DNA of 64,000 nt from assembly GCA_964445985.1 (NCBI GenBank), contig CAYUMU010000002.1:107009-171008 (forward strand), given 5' to 3'. How positions within the stretch are numbered: position 1 is the stretch's first letter; every line of letters starts with the position of its first letter. This DNA is from CAYUMU01 sp964445985 (lineage in GTDB: Bacteria; Planctomycetota; Planctomycetia; Pirellulales; S012-138). Shown here in pieces: positions 26,065 through 34,949 of the stretch. The position numbers and the translations under genes were made by a program. Under the pieces are notes generated by a model. The model ran no database searches. It saw only the letters and a program-made list of their open reading frames with translations, and was not told the origin of the DNA.

Positions 26065-27345
26065 ATGAACACCGACCCCCCACTGGCGAGCCAGCACTTG
26101 CCGGCCGTGGAAGACGTTGAAGTCTCCGGCCATATTATCGACAGCTTGATTCTGCCCAAGGTGCTGGATCTGATCACCGGCTTGGGCGGGGCGTTTCGGA
26201 TCAAGCAAATTACGATTGGCCAGGCTCGGAGCGACCCGAGCTACGCCCTGGTGGAAGTTCGCGCGGCCGATGGCGAAACCCTGGCGGCCATTCTGGAGCA
26301 GATCGCCGACCACGGGGCCGTGCCGACCACCGATGTCGATTGCCGACTGGTGGCGGCCGATGTGCCGGGGGCTTTTCCCGAAAGCTTTTACGCCACGACC
26401 AACCAGAAGACCGAGATCCGCCTGAATGGCCACTGGGTGGAAGTGTCCGATCAGGAGATGGATTGCGGGATTGTGGTCGATGCCGAGCAGAGCACGGCCC
26501 GCTGCCTGGCGATGAGCGACGTGCAACGGGGCGAGCCGATTGTGGTGGGGCACGCCGGGGTGCGGGTGTTTCCGCACGAGCGCGAGACCGGCCGGCACAC
26601 GTTTGCCTTTATGAACAGCGCGGTCTCTTCCGAAAAGCCCAAGGGACTGGCGATTCGCGATATTGCCCGGCAGTTGTTCACCAATCGCCAGGAAGGGGGC
26701 AAATCGGTGCTGGTGGGTGGGCCGGCGATTGTGCATACCGGCAGCGGCGAGCATCTGTGCGAGCTGATCCGCCGGGGCTACATCAACAAGCTGTTCGCCG
26801 GCAATGCCCTGGCCACGCACGATATCGAACAGGCCCTGTTCGGCACCAGCCTGGGCGTGAACTTGCAGCACGGCGGGCTGATTGAAACCGGCCACGAGCA
26901 TCACCTGAGGGCTATCAACCGCATCCGCCGCATCGGCAGCATTCGCCAGGCCGTGGAACAAGGGGTGCTGACCTCGGGCATCATGTACGAGTGCGTGCGG
27001 CACAATGTGGAGTTCTTGCTGGCCGGCAGCATTCGCGACGACGGCCCTCTGCCCGACGTGATTACCGACTCGCTGGTCGCCCAGCGGGAAATGCGAGAGA
27101 AGCTGCGCGACGTGAACTTCTGCCTGATGGTGGCGACCACGCTGCACTCGGTGGCGGTGGGCAACTTGCTGCCAGCCTGGGTGAAGGTGTTTTGCGTGGA
27201 CATTAACCCTTCCACCGTGATCAAGCTGAACGATCGCGGCAGCTTTCAAACGGTCGGCCTGGTGACCGACGTGGAACCGTTCCTGCGAATCTTGGTGGAC
27301 GAGGTGACGCGGCTGGAACGGGGCGAGCCGGGAGCGACCCCATGA
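26065..27345 (+). CDS. TIGR00300 / LOR-SDH-domain protein, probable ornithine cyclodeaminase
   Basis: 426-residue soluble enzyme of the TIGR00300 family. It matches the C-terminal half of cyanobacterial AgrE/ArgZ and the archaeal ornithine cyclodeaminase that turns ornithine into proline plus ammonia with NAD. The N-terminal ferredoxin-like LOR/SDH-bifunctional domain spans about residues 15-110 (VEVSGHIIDSLILPKVLDLI...DPSYALVEVRAADGETLAAIL). The conserved C-terminal domain follows: MDCGIVVD, ARCLAMSDVQRGEPIVVGHAGVRV, SSEKPKGLAIRDIARQL, SVLVGGPAIVHTGSGEHLCELI, NALATHDIEQALFGTSLGV and VDINPSTVIKLNDRGS. The start is ATG 26065 with GAGGTG upstream. It overlaps the next gene by ATGA. Confidence 0.88.
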   Translation: MNTDPPLASQHLPAVEDVEVSGHIIDSLILPKVLDLITGLGGAFRIKQITIGQARSDPSYALVEVRAADGETLAAILEQIADHGAVPTTDVDCRLVAADVPGAFPESFYATTNQKTEIRLNGHWVEVSDQEMDCGIVVDAEQSTARCLAMSDVQRGEPIVVGHAGVRVFPHERETGRHTFAFMNSAVSSEKPKGLAIRDIARQLFTNRQEGGKSVLVGGPAIVHTGSGEHLCELIRRGYINKLFAGNALATHDIEQALFGTSLGVNLQHGGLIETGHEHHLRAINRIRRIGSIRQAVEQGVLTSGIMYECVRHNVEFLLAGSIRDDGPLPDVITDSLVAQREMREKLRDVNFCLMVATTLHSVAVGNLLPAWVKVFCVDINPSTVIKLNDRGSFQTVGLVTDVEPFLRILVDEVTRLERGEPGATP

Positions 27346-28268
27346 CGAGCGAACCCGCCATGAACGACACGGCTACGAACGACACGGCTACGAACGGCAA
27401 CCGGCCAACGCCGCACATACTGATGTGCCCTCCCGATCATTACGGCATTGAGTACGAGATTAACCCTTGGATGGACCGTACGCGGCAAACCGACCACGCG
27501 GTGGCCCACGACCAGTGGGGCCGGTTGAAGGCCACGCTGGAAGCGGCCGGGGCGAAGATCTCGTTGCTGCCGCCGGTGGCGGGCCTGCCCGACCTGGTGT
27601 TCACGGCCAACGCGGCTTTGATTTACGGCGACAGTCAGGGAGGCAAGCGGGCCGTGCTGGCGAACTTTCTGCATCCGCAGCGGCAGGGCGAAACCGCCCA
27701 CGATGAAGCCTGGCTGGCGGCGTCCGGGTTTACCATCGAAAAGCTGCCGGAGCAGTTTGCGTTTGAAGGGGCCGGCGATGCCCTGTTTTGCGGCGATACG
27801 CTGCTGGCCGGCTATCGCATTCGTAGCGACGCCCGAGGGCATCAACTGCTGGGCGCGATGCTGGGCTGCCGGGTGCTGCCGCTGGAACTGGTGGACAGTT
27901 ACTATTACCACCTCGATACATGCTTTTGCCCTCTCAATGTGAATACAGCCATCTATTACCCGGCCGCGTTCGACGATTACGGCCAGCGGGCGTTGGCGGC
28001 GACGGTGCCGGAGTTGATTCCGGTGGCCGAGGAAGAAGCCCGGCGGTTTGCTTGCAATGCCGTGGTGGTGGGCAAAACGGTGGTGACGAATACCGGTTGC
28101 CCTCGGTTGCAGGCCACGCTGGCGGAGCGGGGATTTTTCCCGAAGGAAACGCCGCTGGATGAGTTTGTGAAGGCGGGAGGCAGCGCGAAATGCTTGACGC
28201 TAAGGCTCGATGGCGAAGAGGCGGCGCAGTGGCGATACAACGCGCCAAACAAAACCGCGCCCCCGTAG
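27342..28268 (+). CDS. Arginine dihydrolase / amidinotransferase-superfamily enzyme (ArgZ N-domain type)
   Basis: 308-residue enzyme of the guanidine-modifying pentein fold. It resembles the arginine dihydrolase half of AgrE/ArgZ, which releases ornithine, two ammonia and CO2 from arginine. Landmarks: HILMCPPDHYGIEYEINPWM (about residues 27-46, substrate side), PDLVFTANAALIYG (Asp and Asn), FEGAGDALFCGDTLLAGYR, then the catalytic histidine in YYYHLDTCFCPL. The catalytic cysteine is near the C-terminus in GGSAKCLTLRL. The N-terminus has a duplicated NDTAT motif, so the start may be the internal ATG at 27360. With the overlapping gene before it, the pair would convert arginine to proline. Confidence 0.87.
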   Translation: MTSEPAMNDTATNDTATNGNRPTPHILMCPPDHYGIEYEINPWMDRTRQTDHAVAHDQWGRLKATLEAAGAKISLLPPVAGLPDLVFTANAALIYGDSQGGKRAVLANFLHPQRQGETAHDEAWLAASGFTIEKLPEQFAFEGAGDALFCGDTLLAGYRIRSDARGHQLLGAMLGCRVLPLELVDSYYYHLDTCFCPLNVNTAIYYPAAFDDYGQRALAATVPELIPVAEEEARRFACNAVVVGKTVVTNTGCPRLQATLAERGFFPKETPLDEFVKAGGSAKCLTLRLDGEEAAQWRYNAPNKTAPP

Positions 28269-28474
28269 GGCAAGCCTCGCCGAGGCCGCCCTCGAACCGG
28301 AAGGTGAACCACACCGCCAGCCGAATTGGCGCGAAGACGGCGCGGCGAAGACTTTCGTGGCTGGGGGCGTTCTCACCTTGCGCTTCCACGTCCGTTGACG
28401 AATGACGGCGCGGCTTCACTGCAACGCGCCGCTCATCAGGCCGCTTTCGGCGAAAGCTGGCCTACAATGATCGT

Positions 28475-28681
28475 CTATTTCAGCAGATCGTCCACGGCCA
28501 CAAAGCCACCGCCGCCGGTCGTTGCGTTGGACGGCGAAACATTCGCGGGGCAGCTTGAGCAGCCCGTCCCGCAACCGGCAGATTTCTTGGCAACGAGCGT
28601 CTTCCAGGCTGCCCTGGCGATATAAGCGCAGGCTGCCAGCAAGATGGCGACGACGACGATGGTTTGCCAGAATTCGGTCAT
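28475..28681 (-). CDS. FeoB-associated Cys-rich membrane protein
   Basis: 68-residue protein with one N-terminal membrane helix (WQTIVVVAILLAACAYIARAAW) followed by the cysteine cluster GCGTGCSSCPA. This matches the small FeoB-associated Cys-rich family found after feoB. Here no feoB or feoA is in the window, so the gene stands alone. The rest is a short Gly/Ser linker and FVAVDDLLK. The role, perhaps handling ferrous iron or assisting an unlinked FeoB, is inferred from the family only. Confidence 0.75.
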   Translation of the reverse strand: MTEFWQTIVVVAILLAACAYIARAAWKTLVAKKSAGCGTGCSSCPANVSPSNATTGGGGFVAVDDLLK

Positions 28682-28888
28682 TTTTTTTGCGGAAAGCCGA
28701 AGGCCGCCGTGGTGGGCGCCAAGGTGCGCTAATCTATTATTCCCCAGGAATGCCGTTTGCCAATGGGTGCTGGTTCAAGAGTAGGACGGAGCAATGAAGA
28801 TTGCTGGACGATAGCCGCGCGGAATGCCGACCTCGCCCTGCTGCTCGCGTGCTTCCCATCGTCTTGTGCCCCGCGTCTGGGGCTGTGT

Positions 28889-31800
28889 ATGTTGAAGTTG
28901 CGTTGCCAGGCGTTTGTTGTCTCCGGGATTGTGGGAGTCGCCGCTTTGCCTACTTCACTCCCCGATTTGCGGATCTTTGTCTCATCACCTGGCGACGTGA
29001 TGGAAGAACGCTTCATCTGCGAAAAAATCATCGTTCGTCTGGAAGAGCGATATCGGCATGTCTGCCGTCTGGCGCCGATCTTCTGGGAACATGAGCCCTT
29101 GGTGGCGACGGCGTCGTTTCAGGCGCAGATCCCCTCGCCCGCCGAGACCGACATTGTCATTTGCATTTTGTGGTCGCGAATCGGCACGCGCTTACCGTCT
29201 GGGATTCTGGGCGCGGAGGGAATGACCGGCACGGAGTACGAGTTTGCCGAGGCGATCCGAGGCCGAACCGAGCGAGGGTTGCCCGATTTGCTGGTATACC
29301 GCAAACGGGCCAAGGCCTATGTGCTGCTCGATGAGCAGGACAGAATTCACGAGGCGGCCGCGCAGAAGGCGGCCGTCGAGCAGTTTTTCGAATCCCACTT
29401 TTACGGCGCCAACAAGACCTTAGTCGCCGCGTTCCACGAGTTCAACGACAGCGCTACCTTCGAGGAACATGTTGAGCATCACCTCATCAAGCTGATCGAA
29501 AAACGGCTCCAACTACTGGGCCTGGCGGAAGACGAACTGCGGATACTCACGGCCACCTGGACGCAGGGCTCGCCTTTCCGCGGGCTGGACCTCTTCGAGT
29601 TTGAGCACGAGCCGATCTTTTTCGGCCGGACTCGCGCCGTGAGCGAGATCGTGCGACGGTTACGCAACCAGTCCATGGAGGGCCGGGCCTTCGTGCTGGT
29701 GCTGGGACCCTCGGGCAGCGGCAAGTCGTCCCTGGTGAGAGCGGGCGTGCTGCCGATGCTCTCGCGACCGGGGGTGATTCCCCACGTTGCACATTGCCGC
29801 AGAGCGATCTTCCGCCCCAGCGATTCCACCGGCGACTTGTTCGATGGTTTGGCGGTGGCATTGCTGCGTGCCGAGGCGATTCCCGAATTGACGGCCGATG
29901 GAACCACCGTGGCTGAAATCGCCGGTATGTTGCGCGAATACCCTTCCGCCGCCCAACTGTTGATCAAAGGCGCGTTGTCGCAGGCTTCCGCGGCACTCAA
30001 GCCCGCCCAACCCGGCGGGCCGCAACCCGAAGCGCGGCTGTTGTTCGTGGTGGACCAGTTGGAAGAACTGTTCACGCTCGACTCGGTAACCCCCGAGCAG
30101 CGTCGCGGTTTTGCCGCATGCCTCAAGTCGCTGGCCAGCAGCGGACGCACTTGGGTGATCGCGACCCTGCGGAGCGATTTCTACACGTCGCTGGGCACGA
30201 TCGCCGACCTGGTCGAATTGAAGAGCGGCGACGGGCAGTTCGACCTGGAAGGTCCCGCGGCCGCCGAGATTGGGCAGATGATCCGCCTGCCTGCCGAAGC
30301 CGCGGCCTTGCGGTTCGAGGTCGACCAGCAGACCGGCGAGCGGTTGGAAGACGTGTTGCGGGATGCAGCGGTCCTCGATCCCGATAGCTTGCCGTTGTTG
30401 GAGTTCACGCTCGAGGAACTATACCAGCGGCGAAGCAAGAACCTGCTGACATTCGCCGCCTACCAGGAGCTAGGAAAACTCGAAGGCGCAATCGCGCGCC
30501 GGGCCGAGACTATCTATCAAGACCTGTCCGAGGAAGTGCGGGCTACCCTCCCCCAGGTATTTCGACAGTTAGTTACCGTCAGCCCGGCGGAAGATACTCC
30601 AACCCGGAAGCAATCGCCGCGCGCAGGGTTCGAAAGCGATCCCGCGCAGGGCGAGTTCGTCCGCGCATTTGTCGCCGCAAGACTGCTGATCAGCGATCAA
30701 ACGGCCGATGGCACACCGGTGATTCGAATCACTCACGAGTCCCTCTTATTACGCTGGGAGCGGCTGCGGGCGTGGTTGGTCCAGGACCGGGAACTTTTGC
30801 AAATACGCGCCCGGGTATCCGCGGCAGCGCACCGCTGGAGCGATGGCGGTAAGCACGCCGACTTTCTGCTGAGCTCGGGCAAGCCCCTGGAAGAAGCCCG
30901 CTACCTGTCTCGCTCGCTCCCGTTTGCGGAAAGCACGCTTGAAGATGCGTTTCTCAAGCATTCGGTGAAGAAGCAAGCCAGACATCGCCGGCTGAAGCAA
31001 TCGATGGTGGCAGGGTTGGTGGCATTGACGGTCGCGGCCTGCCTGATGGGACTGTTCGCCCTGAATCAACGGGGCCAGGCGGAGAGGCATCGCGAAATTG
31101 CCGAGCAAAAAGCTCGAGCGGAACAGCAGGCGCGGGTGCTGGCCGATCGTCGCAAGCAGGAGGCCGAATGGGAGCGGAGCCGGGCCGTGGCTAGCGAAGC
31201 CGAGGCGTTGCAATTGGCCAAGCGAAACGCCAACCTGGTGCTGCTCGAAGGGGAAGCTCGGAAACTGGCGGAGCAAAAATCTCGCGACGAGCAGATGGCA
31301 AGGGAGATCGCCGAGCAAAAAACCCAGGCCGAGGCCGAGGCGCGTCACTTTGCGGAGCTCAAAGCCAACGAGGCGTTGCGAGGGCGATATATCACGCAGC
31401 TCGCTCGAGTTCAGGACGTGATCGAGAGCAATCCTGATCTGGCGCTAAGTCTGTTGGGAAGCGAAGAGGAATGTCCTCCGGCTGTGCGCGATTTCACCTG
31501 GGACCATCTCTATCACCAGGCGTTTGCCGGCGGCCAACGCCCCGTCGATACGGCGTGGTGGAACGCCCTGCTGGCCGAGCACGGTTTCTGCCGGGCAGTG
31601 GCCTTCATACCCGGTCACAAACAGTTGGCCCTCGGATGGGAGAGCGGGGCCATTGCGTTGGTCGATACGGTTACCTTCCAGGTGTTGCATGTCTTGAGGG
31701 AGCACCCAGCGCCGATCGTGTTCCTTCGCTGCGCCGCCGACGGCGCACGTTGTGTGTCGGCTTCTGAAGACGGCAGGGTCTGCTTATGGGATCTACCCAG

Positions 31801-33883
31801 CCGGCAGCTTGCGCGGAAGTTTGAAGTTGAATTTCCCTTGCTCGGCGCGGCCTGGGACCTATCCGCCGATGGTCGCCGTCTGGCCGTGGTGAGCAATCCT
31901 CCTCCGACGCCAACCAGCGAAGGCGATCCGGCAGACTTGAACCGCCCGCCTTCCAGGCCGGTGCAAATCTGGGATGTGCTGGAGGGGAACATCGAAGCTA
32001 CGATCGTTGCCCCGGGAGTGTGCGGGGTGGCGCTGAGCCGTGATGGGCGGAGTTTGGCCACGGTGGAAGAGGACAACGAGGACTTGCGCACGGTACGCCT
32101 GTATGTAGACGGCAGCTCGGTCCCGGGTGGGGAACCCCCGGATGCTGATCCTTCCCAAGATGCGCCCAGTGCCCAACGCACGCCTCCGAATGCCGCCTGG
32201 CCTATGAAACGGCAATCGGGCATCGATCTGGATGAGGCGCCACGGTTCATCGCTTTCTCGCCGGATGGTGAAGCCGTCGCGATCGAAGGTGGGCTGGTTG
32301 AAACCGATCTGGGAAGCCAGGGCGTCGTTCACTTTTGGCAGATCGGCCCGGCGACTCCCGCGGAAGAAATGGAACGGGCGCCGACCCTCCGTTTCGACCG
32401 CGGCAGGATTGAATCCCTCTGCTTTTCCGAAGACGGCAAGGTGGTGGCCACGGGCGGGAGCGACGGCACCATTGGACTCTGGGATCCTCAAATGCTGCAA
32501 AGCCGCTTTCAGGAGAAGTCGGTGGCTGGACCACTGGTGGCCGTGACCTTGGCTGCCGACGGCTCGATGCTGTTCGCCTTCAACCAGGCAGAGCCCAAGG
32601 CCGAGTTTCGCGCGCTCGCCGCCATGGGAGGCAGTTGGCGATCGCTCGCGGACGAGGCCATGGCGCTTCGCACGGTTTTGAAGCTGCGCCGTTTGAGGGA
32701 GAGGGCGGGAGTCGATAGCAATCTCCTGCTCCGCGAGCCTGCGTTCACCGCGGCTCTTACCGAGGCCCAAATTGCCTATGCCCTGGGGGGACGGAAACTT
32801 GCCGAAGCAAAGCTCCGGGCCGCTGCCAGTGAGGCAGAGGCGCGTTTGAAAATGCTAGCCGAAGTTGCGACCCAAGGGGCCGCGGGACCATTTGGCTTGG
32901 AGCGCGTCCTCCGTCAACACGCGCAGGTGGTTCAAGAATGGACGCAAACGCGGTGGGGACTACTGCGGATCGCGGACGGCAACCCAGCCTCCCAGGCGTC
33001 GAGTCCCCGCTTTGCCATCGCCCCTCACTGGGTCGTTCGAACCGCCGTGTGGCGATTGCAAAACCTTGAATCGTGGCGCGAGGCAATTCGTCAACAGCCC
33101 CCGCCCGAGGAGCCGTGGGATCAAGTGGATGAGGACCAGCGGCGGTTGATCGACGGTGCGATTTCCCGCCTGCAAGAGCTGGAACGGATCGAACAGTTCC
33201 GCGTCGAAGCGGGGCCGGGGCTGCCAGCCACGCTGAAGCGGGTTCAGCGGCATCTGGCCCTGCTCCAGGCCGTGGCCGCCATTGCCGCTCATCGGCCGCG
33301 TCTGGCCCTGGCGCGACTCGACGACGCCGCGAAACTTTCCGCCGGTCTCCAAGCCATCGCTGAAGTTCGATTTGAAACCGGCGTGGATGCGGGCGATGTC
33401 ATTGCAACGGCCAAGGCCCAAAGCGCCAGAGACAGCCTGAGCGTGGACGCTCTGAAAGCGGCCCTGGAGCGACAGCATTACCTGCCGCACTTGTTGGATT
33501 TGGTTGACGTGCCCAACGCCGGCAGCGCCTACGAGGCCGGCGACGCCCAAAAAGACCTATTGAAGGAACGCAGCGAAGCCCTGGCAGAGCTTGCGAACAT
33601 TGCCAAGGCCATGCTGGACGAAGGGGTCGGCCGCATCGTGGATCACGCCCGGCTTGCCAGTGATCACGCGCTGGCCGAGGCAGATTTCGCCTGGGCCAAC
33701 GGCGACCGAGCCAAAACGCTGCAGTGGCTCGAAGCGGCGGCGAAGCACGAGGAAACGCACGCACAAGCCTGCGCGGCCATGGCCGAAGTGGGAACCCTCT
33801 CCGCGGACGAAGAAGCTGGGGCCATCGAAAGCCTGCTCGTTGTGCAGCTAGCCGTGCATGAAATGCAACACGCGGCCCGTTGA
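28889..33883 (+). CDS. Giant DUF4062-nSTAND NTPase-coiled-coil-WD40 protein
   Basis: About 1664 residues. Residues 25-140 are a DUF4062 domain (PDLRIFVSSPGDVMEERF, DIVICILWSRIGTRLP, TGTEYEFAEA), a TIR/SLOG-like fold seen in bacterial conflict proteins. A STAND NTPase follows, with PFRGLDLFEFEHEPIFFGR, Walker A GPSGSGKSSLV (about 272-282), Walker B LLFVVDQLEELF (about 384) and a helical winged part (LPLLEFTLEELYQRR). A single membrane helix lies near 705 (VAGLVALTVAACLMGLFAL), then a long coiled coil (720-835), then WD40-like blades (about 890-1245; VCLWDLPS, VQIWDVLEG, TIGLWDPQ). The last 400 residues are helical with no known domain. The start could also be TTG 28946 (GGAG upstream). A regulated sensor/effector, possibly defensive. 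Confidence 0.88.
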   Translation: MLKLRCQAFVVSGIVGVAALPTSLPDLRIFVSSPGDVMEERFICEKIIVRLEERYRHVCRLAPIFWEHEPLVATASFQAQIPSPAETDIVICILWSRIGTRLPSGILGAEGMTGTEYEFAEAIRGRTERGLPDLLVYRKRAKAYVLLDEQDRIHEAAAQKAAVEQFFESHFYGANKTLVAAFHEFNDSATFEEHVEHHLIKLIEKRLQLLGLAEDELRILTATWTQGSPFRGLDLFEFEHEPIFFGRTRAVSEIVRRLRNQSMEGRAFVLVLGPSGSGKSSLVRAGVLPMLSRPGVIPHVAHCRRAIFRPSDSTGDLFDGLAVALLRAEAIPELTADGTTVAEIAGMLREYPSAAQLLIKGALSQASAALKPAQPGGPQPEARLLFVVDQLEELFTLDSVTPEQRRGFAACLKSLASSGRTWVIATLRSDFYTSLGTIADLVELKSGDGQFDLEGPAAAEIGQMIRLPAEAAALRFEVDQQTGERLEDVLRDAAVLDPDSLPLLEFTLEELYQRRSKNLLTFAAYQELGKLEGAIARRAETIYQDLSEEVRATLPQVFRQLVTVSPAEDTPTRKQSPRAGFESDPAQGEFVRAFVAARLLISDQTADGTPVIRITHESLLLRWERLRAWLVQDRELLQIRARVSAAAHRWSDGGKHADFLLSSGKPLEEARYLSRSLPFAESTLEDAFLKHSVKKQARHRRLKQSMVAGLVALTVAACLMGLFALNQRGQAERHREIAEQKARAEQQARVLADRRKQEAEWERSRAVASEAEALQLAKRNANLVLLEGEARKLAEQKSRDEQMAREIAEQKTQAEAEARHFAELKANEALRGRYITQLARVQDVIESNPDLALSLLGSEEECPPAVRDFTWDHLYHQAFAGGQRPVDTAWWNALLAEHGFCRAVAFIPGHKQLALGWESGAIALVDTVTFQVLHVLREHPAPIVFLRCAADGARCVSASEDGRVCLWDLPSRQLARKFEVEFPLLGAAWDLSADGRRLAVVSNPPPTPTSEGDPADLNRPPSRPVQIWDVLEGNIEATIVAPGVCGVALSRDGRSLATVEEDNEDLRTVRLYVDGSSVPGGEPPDADPSQDAPSAQRTPPNAAWPMKRQSGIDLDEAPRFIAFSPDGEAVAIEGGLVETDLGSQGVVHFWQIGPATPAEEMERAPTLRFDRGRIESLCFSEDGKVVATGGSDGTIGLWDPQMLQSRFQEKSVAGPLVAVTLAADGSMLFAFNQAEPKAEFRALAAMGGSWRSLADEAMALRTVLKLRRLRERAGVDSNLLLREPAFTAALTEAQIAYALGGRKLAEAKLRAAASEAEARLKMLAEVATQGAAGPFGLERVLRQHAQVVQEWTQTRWGLLRIADGNPASQASSPRFAIAPHWVVRTAVWRLQNLESWREAIRQQPPPEEPWDQVDEDQRRLIDGAISRLQELERIEQFRVEAGPGLPATLKRVQRHLALLQAVAAIAAHRPRLALARLDDAAKLSAGLQAIAEVRFETGVDAGDVIATAKAQSARDSLSVDALKAALERQHYLPHLLDLVDVPNAGSAYEAGDAQKDLLKERSEALAELANIAKAMLDEGVGRIVDHARLASDHALAEADFAWANGDRAKTLQWLEAAAKHEETHAQACAAMAEVGTLSADEEAGAIESLLVVQLAVHEMQHAAR

Positions 33884-33956
33884 CGGTGACACGGGTGGTG
33901 CGGGGCAGCGTAGTGTCATGCCGCCCGCTTCGGATCGAGATCGGTAATAATCGAGA

Positions 33957-34261
33957 TCAGAGATAATTGTGAAACCAATAGCAGTAGTCTTCGATCAACT
34001 GCCGATTGGGCTTGCCCTTGGCGTTCTGTAGTTCTCCGAGCGGCAGGTTGACGAGGTGTCCAGCCCTGCGGGCGTCACACAGGATACCCAGGGTGTCGTC
34101 GATTGCCTGATTGGCTTGGGCATGGCCCGAAAGTCGGCCTCCCACGTTTCGCTTTCCTGACGCAGCCTCTTAAGCTGGCTCTTGACGAAGGCGACTCCCT
34201 TGCCGAGTTTCAATTTTTCCCCGGCAGAATCCAAGTCATTTCCTCCGCCTGCTTTTCGCAT
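33957..34261 (-). pseudogene. Short gene broken by a frameshift (hypothetical)
   Basis: Two minus-strand frames join into one sensible protein of about 102 residues. The first starts at ATG 34261 (MRKAGGGNDLDSAGEKLKLG...KRLRQESETWEADFR). The second carries on as HAQANQAIDDTLGILCDARR...KPNRQLIEDYCYWFHNYL. The switch lies near 34120-34145 around a GGGCC run, where one added or lost base would restore the frame. This may be a real frameshift or a sequencing error. The product type is unknown. It lies just after the nSTAND gene on the opposite strand. Confidence 0.4.
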
Positions 34262-34377
34262 TAGCTTTGCTCGCCACGAAGCCCGAATGATCTCCGCCGT
34301 GGAAGAAGATCATCCCGTGAAGATCGCCATCCTGGATGACAGCCCAACCTGGCCCTTGGGCTGGGTCCATTTCGTCG

Positions 34378-34752
34378 TTACCCGCCGAGTTCCTTCATCA
34401 ATTCAACTCGTCGCCGTTCAATGGCTTTCAGGCGAGTTGTCAGCGTCCTGGTTTCCTTATTGAGGTCGGCCAACTCTTTTTCGAGCTTCTTCTTATGCAG
34501 GTGGCTCTGCCCACTCTTCTTTCGGACGAGCGCCTCGACTTCGTGCCGCAATAGCCGAAACCATGGGTTGCCATGCATATAGTTGACTCGGTATTGCAAC
34601 TTGCCATCTCGGATGGCTGCAACGATCTCTTGTTGCGTCAAACCGAATTCCTGCCGAACAGACTTGTCGCTCAGCGTGGCCCCTTTTTGTGTCCACATCG
34701 AATCACCATCGTCGATGATTCGGTTCTTGGGCCGCGGTTTTGGCTTTGCCAT
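34378..34752 (-). CDS. Small DNA-binding-like protein with coiled coil
   Basis: 124-residue protein. Residues about 25-60 (LSDKSVRQEFGLTQQEIVAAIRDGKLQYR) look like a helix-turn-helix of the MerR/excisionase type, followed by HGNPWFRLLRHEVEALVRKK. The C-terminal 45 residues are a charged coiled coil (HKKKLEKELADLNKETRTLTTRLKAIERR). The start is ATG 34752, with GGAG 7 bases upstream. It lies in the accessory stretch between the broken gene at 33957 and the pRiA4b ORF3-type gene, all on the minus strand. A transcription factor or mobile-element accessory protein is likely; no target is known. Confidence 0.65.
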   Translation of the reverse strand: MAKPKPRPKNRIIDDGDSMWTQKGATLSDKSVRQEFGLTQQEIVAAIRDGKLQYRVNYMHGNPWFRLLRHEVEALVRKKSGQSHLHKKKLEKELADLNKETRTLTTRLKAIERRRVELMKELGG

Positions 34753-34949
34753 CGTGCTACTCCACGTCATCCTGCCTTGCGACGTCTGTAATCATTCGGG
34801 GATGTATGGAATCAGGCCCTTGCGAAAAGCCTCTTCCTGAATTTCCCGATTCAAGTACCTGGCGTCCAAAGTGAACCCATTCACCTGAATCATCCAGGTA
34901 GTTCGGCATCCTTAGGCGACAGCAACATCTTCGGCTTCCTTTTTCCAGA

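Noticed and set aside
25693..27249. N-terminal extension of the DUF1501 frame to 1013 codons
   Set aside because: This half is antisense to the TIGR00300 gene; a proper Tat-type start exists at 25692.
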